Below are positions 40,474 through 44,333 of a stretch of 44,333 nt of DNA, piece after piece; the stretch's first letter is position 1; the number at the start of each line of letters is the position of its first letter. Position numbers and translations under genes: made by a program. A model generated the notes under the pieces. It did not search any database. It saw only the letters and a list, made by a program, of their open reading frames with translations, and had not been told where the DNA came from. The DNA comes from Anaerococcus hydrogenalis DSM 7454 (lineage in GTDB: Bacteria > Bacillota > Clostridia > Tissierellales > Peptoniphilaceae): assembly GCF_000173355.1 (NCBI RefSeq), contig NZ_ABXA01000032.1, forward strand, positions 1-44,333, written 5' to 3'.

Positions 40474-41850
40474 TTATTTTTTCTTATTTAAAATATGATT
40501 TTCTACTTCCGATTCTGCCATATCTAATTCAAAATTCCACTTATCTTTTGGCCTTGTAAAGGGGATATATATGGAAATTATAGCAACTAAGCCTAAGATA
40601 AATTGGTAGTAAAAATATGGTATAAGTTGAAATGGTGCAAGTTTCCCTTTACTAAAGCTTGCAGCTATCAAAACTTGGGCGGCATAGGGAATTATTCCTT
40701 GAAATACACAAGAAAAGACATCAAGCAGGGAGGCTGACCTTCTTGGGTCAATCTTATATTCCCCACACATTTTCTTAGCAATTGGACCTGAAATTATTAT
40801 TGCAACAGTATTATTTGCAACTGCCATATCAGCGAGAGAAACAAGAAGGGCTATAGCTAGTTGACCAGATTTTTCTCCCCTTGCTATTTTTTTTATTTTC
40901 CCTATTATCCAATTTATCCCACCTTCCTTATTAACCATATTGGAAAGGCCACCTATTAACATGGACAGTAAAAATATTTCAAACATTCCTGTAAAGCCTT
41001 GCCACATAGTTTGAGAAAGAGCTAAAAAATCAAATCCATTGTCAAAAAGAAGGATTATTCCAGAAAATAAAATTCCACCTGTAAGTACCAAAAATACATT
41101 TAGGCCCATAAGGGCAGAAATTAGTACAAAAATATAGGGAAGAATTTTGATAAGTTCATAGGATAAGTCTTTTTGACTAGGTTCACTTTCTGGCCCTCCA
41201 AATATCAATAAAATAATTAAGCTAATTAAACCTGCAGGAAGGGCCATTTTTATATTCATCCTAAATTTATCTTTCATCTGACAATTTTGGGTTCTGCTTG
41301 CTGCAATTGTTGTATCAGAAATAACTGATAAGTTATCCCCAAACATAGATCCACCTACCAAGGCCCCTAGCATAAGGGCGAGATTAATTCCCCCAGATTC
41401 TGAAAGTCCCACAGCTATTGGACCAAGAGCTGTAATTGTTCCAACAGAAGTGCCGGTAGCTATAGAAATAAAAGAAGATATCAAAAATATACCTGCTGTC
41501 AAAAATTTTCCTGGAATAAAAGAAAGTCCCAAACCAACTACAGAATCAACTCCACCGGATTTTGATGCTAGAGCAGAAAAGGCTCCCGCCAACAAATAAA
41601 TTAAACACATTATAATAATATTTGAATCCCCACAGCCTTCCACTAAGTTATCAAATTTTTCATCTACACTTCCAGAAAACAATAAAAAGGCAGAAATTAT
41701 ACCAACAAAAACTGCAATTGGGGCAGGAAGTTGGTAAAAGGCCATTTCAACTCCCCTAAGTTGGAGAATAATTCCTGTAGATAAATAAATTATAATAAAA
41801 ACCAAAAAGGGAATTAAGGCCTTGGCTGAAATTTTTTCATTTTTTTTCAA
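40474..41850 (-). CDS. NhaC-family Na+/H+ antiporter-type transporter, copy 2
   Basis: This 458-residue protein is a close paralogue of the 35061-36455 gene along its whole length (same FIPGKFLTAGIF.., GGSMFGDNLSVISDTTIAASRTQ, SLADMAVANNTVAIIISGPIAKKM and C-terminal FYYQFILGLVAIISIYIPFTRPKDKWNFELDM). It also starts with TTG (41850), after AAAGGAG with 6-7 bp spacing. It is a separate transcription unit, divergent from the dehydrogenase gene. A duplication with later sub-specialisation is likely. Confidence 0.85.
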   Translation of the reverse strand: MKKNEKISAKALIPFLVFIIIYLSTGIILQLRGVEMAFYQLPAPIAVFVGIISAFLLFSGSVDEKFDNLVEGCGDSNIIIMCLIYLLAGAFSALASKSGGVDSVVGLGLSFIPGKFLTAGIFLISSFISIATGTSVGTITALGPIAVGLSESGGINLALMLGALVGGSMFGDNLSVISDTTIAASRTQNCQMKDKFRMNIKMALPAGLISLIILLIFGGPESEPSQKDLSYELIKILPYIFVLISALMGLNVFLVLTGGILFSGIILLFDNGFDFLALSQTMWQGFTGMFEIFLLSMLIGGLSNMVNKEGGINWIIGKIKKIARGEKSGQLAIALLVSLADMAVANNTVAIIISGPIAKKMCGEYKIDPRRSASLLDVFSCVFQGIIPYAAQVLIAASFSKGKLAPFQLIPYFYYQFILGLVAIISIYIPFTRPKDKWNFELDMAESEVENHILNKKK

Positions 41851-42040
41851 TATATTAGCTCCTTTATATCAATTTTCAAAAGTAAAACTTAAATACCTGC
41901 CTTTAATTATAACAAAAATCTATTAATTAAGTAATAAAACAAGTCCTTTTATAAAAATTATCCAAATCAAAAAAAATAAATTCTCAAGGCAAATTGGGTA
42001 TAAGATATATAAGAGAAAAAAGTTATAAAAGGAGAAAAAA

Positions 42041-42994
42041 ATGAAGATTAAAAATGTAACAGTAGCAGGCGGTGGAGTACTAGGTGCTCAAATAGCTTAT
42101 ATAACAGCATTTCATGGATACAATGTAACTCTTTGGGGAAGAAGTGAGGGGTCAATAGAAAGAATTAAACCAAGAATCGAAAGACTCCACAATATTTTTT
42201 CAAAAGAATTAGATCTTGCCCCATCCTATATAGGAGAAGAAAAACCAGATTATCCAAGATCATTTTTCAAGGACAAAAGTGAAATTACAAAAGAAAAAAT
42301 AGAAGAATTAAAGAAAGTAAATGATGAAATTTATGAAGATTTGAAATATACTACAGACCTTGACGAGGCTTTTTCAAACGCAGACTTAGTAATTGAAGCA
42401 ATAGCAGAAATTGTAGATGAAAAAAAGGCCTTTTACGAAAAAATTTCTACTCACTTAAAAGAAGATACAATAGTAGTTTCAAATTCATCAACTCTCATTC
42501 CTTCACAATTTAGGGAATATACAAAAAGAGAAGATAAGTTTTTAAACCTACACTTTGCAAATAATATTTGGAGACAAAATGTAGCAGAAGTAATGAAACA
42601 CGACAAAACAAGCGATGAATCCTTTGAAAGTGTGATAGAATTTGCTAAATCAATAGGAATGTATCCAGCAATACTAAAAAAAGAACAAGCAGGATATATT
42701 TTAAATTCACTTCTAGTACCCCTATTAGACTCAGCTCTAATGCTTTACGGTGACGATATAGCTGAACCAAAAGATATAGATATGGACTGGAAAATAGGAA
42801 CAGGAGCACCAAAAGGACCTTTTGAAATAATTGATATAGTAGGAATTACAACAGTAATCAATATAACAAAGATAAGTCCAAAAGCCCAAGATCCAAACTC
42901 AGCCCTAGCAAAAGCAGTAAAAAAACTAGAAGAAAGAGCCGAAAAAGGCCTAAAAGGAGTAGAATCTGGCGAAGGATTCTACAAGTATAAATAA
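42041..42994 (+). CDS. 3-hydroxyacyl-CoA dehydrogenase family protein
   Basis: This 317-residue NAD-dependent dehydrogenase has the Rossmann motif GGGVLGAQIAY (10-20), acidic-to-neutral binding strand NVTLWGR, NADLVIEAIAE, VVSNSSTLIPSQF, and the catalytic-type LHFANNIW. The C-terminal 3HCDH domain (GYILNSLLVPLLDSALML..GPFEIIDIVG..GEGFYKYK) is complete. The usual LHFFNP is LHFANNIW here, and an extra loop of about 40 residues at 45-95 is longer than in HbdA. It acts on 3-hydroxybutyryl-CoA or a related hydroxy acid; no butyrate-pathway genes are nearby, so the substrate is uncertain. AAAGGAG precedes the start. Confidence 0.8.
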   Translation: MKIKNVTVAGGGVLGAQIAYITAFHGYNVTLWGRSEGSIERIKPRIERLHNIFSKELDLAPSYIGEEKPDYPRSFFKDKSEITKEKIEELKKVNDEIYEDLKYTTDLDEAFSNADLVIEAIAEIVDEKKAFYEKISTHLKEDTIVVSNSSTLIPSQFREYTKREDKFLNLHFANNIWRQNVAEVMKHDKTSDESFESVIEFAKSIGMYPAILKKEQAGYILNSLLVPLLDSALMLYGDDIAEPKDIDMDWKIGTGAPKGPFEIIDIVGITTVINITKISPKAQDPNSALAKAVKKLEERAEKGLKGVESGEGFYKYK

Positions 42995-43009
42995 AACATA
43001 AATAAAATA

Positions 43010-43047
43010 AAAATGCGATGAAATAAATTATTTCATCGCATTTTTTA
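43010..43047 (+). terminator. Terminator of the dehydrogenase gene
   Basis: AAATGCGATGAAATA..TATTTCATCGCATTT followed by T-run. Confidence 0.9.
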
Positions 43048-43620
43048 TTCCCAATAGGTCCCAATGTCCCAATGGAGACGTTCATCATTGGTACACCAAG
43101 CTGCTTAAATTATTCGAAAGTTTACATCATTTTATTTTGGGTTTATAAAGTAATTATATAAATTATTGTAAATAAAAAGAAGCTAATCCATTAATTAATA
43201 TTTTTAAATAAAATTAGATATAGTAAGATTTAATCCTAAAGAGTTAAGATGATATGAGTTTATATAAAATTTAAGCCAAATATAATTTAGGATAGATGTT
43301 TTTATTTTGATCTGGTAAAAGCCTCCTTAAGACTAAGTGGACAGGACAAGAACTTTTTAATAAATAGATGTTTGTGCCATTGAAATTAAGTTATAGAAAT
43401 TTTTTTAATTCTTCTATAAGCAAAAAATATAAATAACGAAGAAGAATACTATACTTATTGTATTTGCTAGCTATGTAAGAAATGTCTTTGTAAAACCTTA
43501 ATTTATGTGATAGGAAAATCAATATTTAAAACTTTATAGTTTAAATTTGATAAATTCTATTTATTTCATTTCTTAAAATAATTAATACGAAATTTAATCT
43601 TAGCTTAAGGAGAAAAATAA
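43048..43620. other. Gene-free AT-rich region before the rRNA operon end
   Basis: I see no supported gene, RNA or promoter here. A short triple of a 9-base motif (CATTGGGAC-like on the minus strand, about 43050-43077) and a few short frames without ribosome sites are the only structure. Confidence 0.4.
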
Positions 43621-43623
43621 ATA

Positions 43624-43652
43624 TCAAAAAAGACCAGCTTTAGCTGATCTTG
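43624..43652 (-). terminator. rRNA operon terminator
   Basis: On the minus strand GATCAGCT-AA-AGCTGGTC is followed by T6, directly after the 5S gene. Confidence 0.85.
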
Positions 43653-43657
43653 TTTGT

Positions 43658-43772
43658 TTGGCAACTACCTAGTCTCCCGGGAGGTCTCCCTCCGAGTACC
43701 ATCGGCGTTAGAAGGCTTAACTTCTGTGTTCGGTATGGGAACAGGTGTATCCCTTCTGCCATCGTCACCATA
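43658..43772 (-). rRNA. 5S ribosomal RNA
   Basis: The minus strand has the 5S hallmarks: GGTGACGATGGCAGAAGGGA at the 5' end, CCCATACCGAACACAGAAGT in the middle and GGTACTCGG..GAGACTAGG near the 3' end. The length is about 115 nt. Ends are approximate to a few bases. Confidence 0.93.
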
Positions 43773-43811
43773 TTTTTAATATACTGTTTTAACCTAATTA
43801 TTTTATTCTCG

Positions 43812-43881
43812 CTTCGCTGCGAGTGCTCCGCACGGGTCCTCTATGAGCCGGACGGGCTGTCCTCTCTTAGCCGGACGGGCT
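43812..43881. repeat. GC-rich repeats in the 23S-5S spacer
   Basis: AGCCGGACGGGCT occurs twice as a direct repeat (43846-43858 and 43869-43881), preceded by the small hairpin CTCGCTTCGCTGCGAG. The base composition is strikingly GC-rich between AT-rich rRNA flanks. No tRNA is present in the spacer. Confidence 0.6.
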
Positions 43882-43904
43882 AATTCAATAGCTATAAATA
43901 TTTC

Positions 43905-44333
<429 letters not shown>

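Noticed and set aside
43050-43620. Short frames in the region before the 5S gene as a transposase remnant
   Set aside because: The translated pieces are short, have no ribosome site and show no motif I recognise.

Overview
The window looks like the chromosome of a low-GC, anaerobic, Gram-positive coccus of the Tissierellia (Peptoniphilaceae), most likely an Anaerococcus relative. That placement is inference: very AT-rich DNA, strong AGGAGG-type ribosome binding sites with several TTG starts, CtsR, a methionine gamma-lyase, a surface protein ending in an NVQTG-type sorting signal, and no respiratory genes. No marker gene was searched against a database.

Layout. Positions 1-4.0 kb: ctsR (reaching the window edge, with its CtsR box), a YugP-like zinc metallopeptidase and the KtrAB potassium uptake pair, all on the minus strand. 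4.1-7.5 kb: a LURP-one-related protein, then a yybP-ykoY (Mn2+) riboswitch controlling a P2A-type Ca2+/Mn2+ ATPase. 7.5-8.45 kb: an array of three convergent small-RNA/small-hydrophobic-peptide units plus one orphan small RNA, read here as a par/Fst-like type I toxin-antitoxin array. 8.5-13.1 kb: a short ORF, a split chromate-type transporter pair, GNAT, HAD phosphatase and MATE genes. 13.4-18.1 kb: deoR-dtnK-pdxA2-gntP, a probable four-carbon sugar acid (threonate/erythronate) operon. 18.3-27.7 kb: a maltodextrin operon, malE-malF-malG-malR-malQ-msmK-glgP, with a LacI-type operator at its promoter. 28.2-31.9 kb: small membrane proteins, the TIGR03915/TIGR03916 putative DNA-repair pair, a GNAT-like protein. 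32.9-42 kb: methionine gamma-lyase, LysR, two near-identical NhaC-family antiporters, an OatA-like acyltransferase with a MORN-repeat partner, and the NVQTG surface protein. 42-44.3 kb: a 3-hydroxyacyl-CoA dehydrogenase, then the 5S gene and the 3' end of 23S rRNA on the minus strand.

Two things stand out. First, in the array at 7.5-8.45 kb each short plus-strand RNA carries a stretch antisense to the translation start region of its own peptide, and the three pairs have diverged together. Second, six interspersed elements of 167-256 bp with ends like CAGAGCGTAGACAAA and CAGACTGTTGACAAA all sit at gene 3' ends. Five of the six are bracketed by two copies of the local terminator hairpin, as though the hairpin were the target site and was duplicated on insertion. 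An internal hairpin in these elements keeps its pairing while its bases change.

Caution: ctsR, ktrA and deoR (twice), and perhaps a small ORF at 8.5 kb, are broken by single-base shifts in or beside A/T runs. This pattern suggests uncorrected homopolymer errors at least as much as real gene decay.
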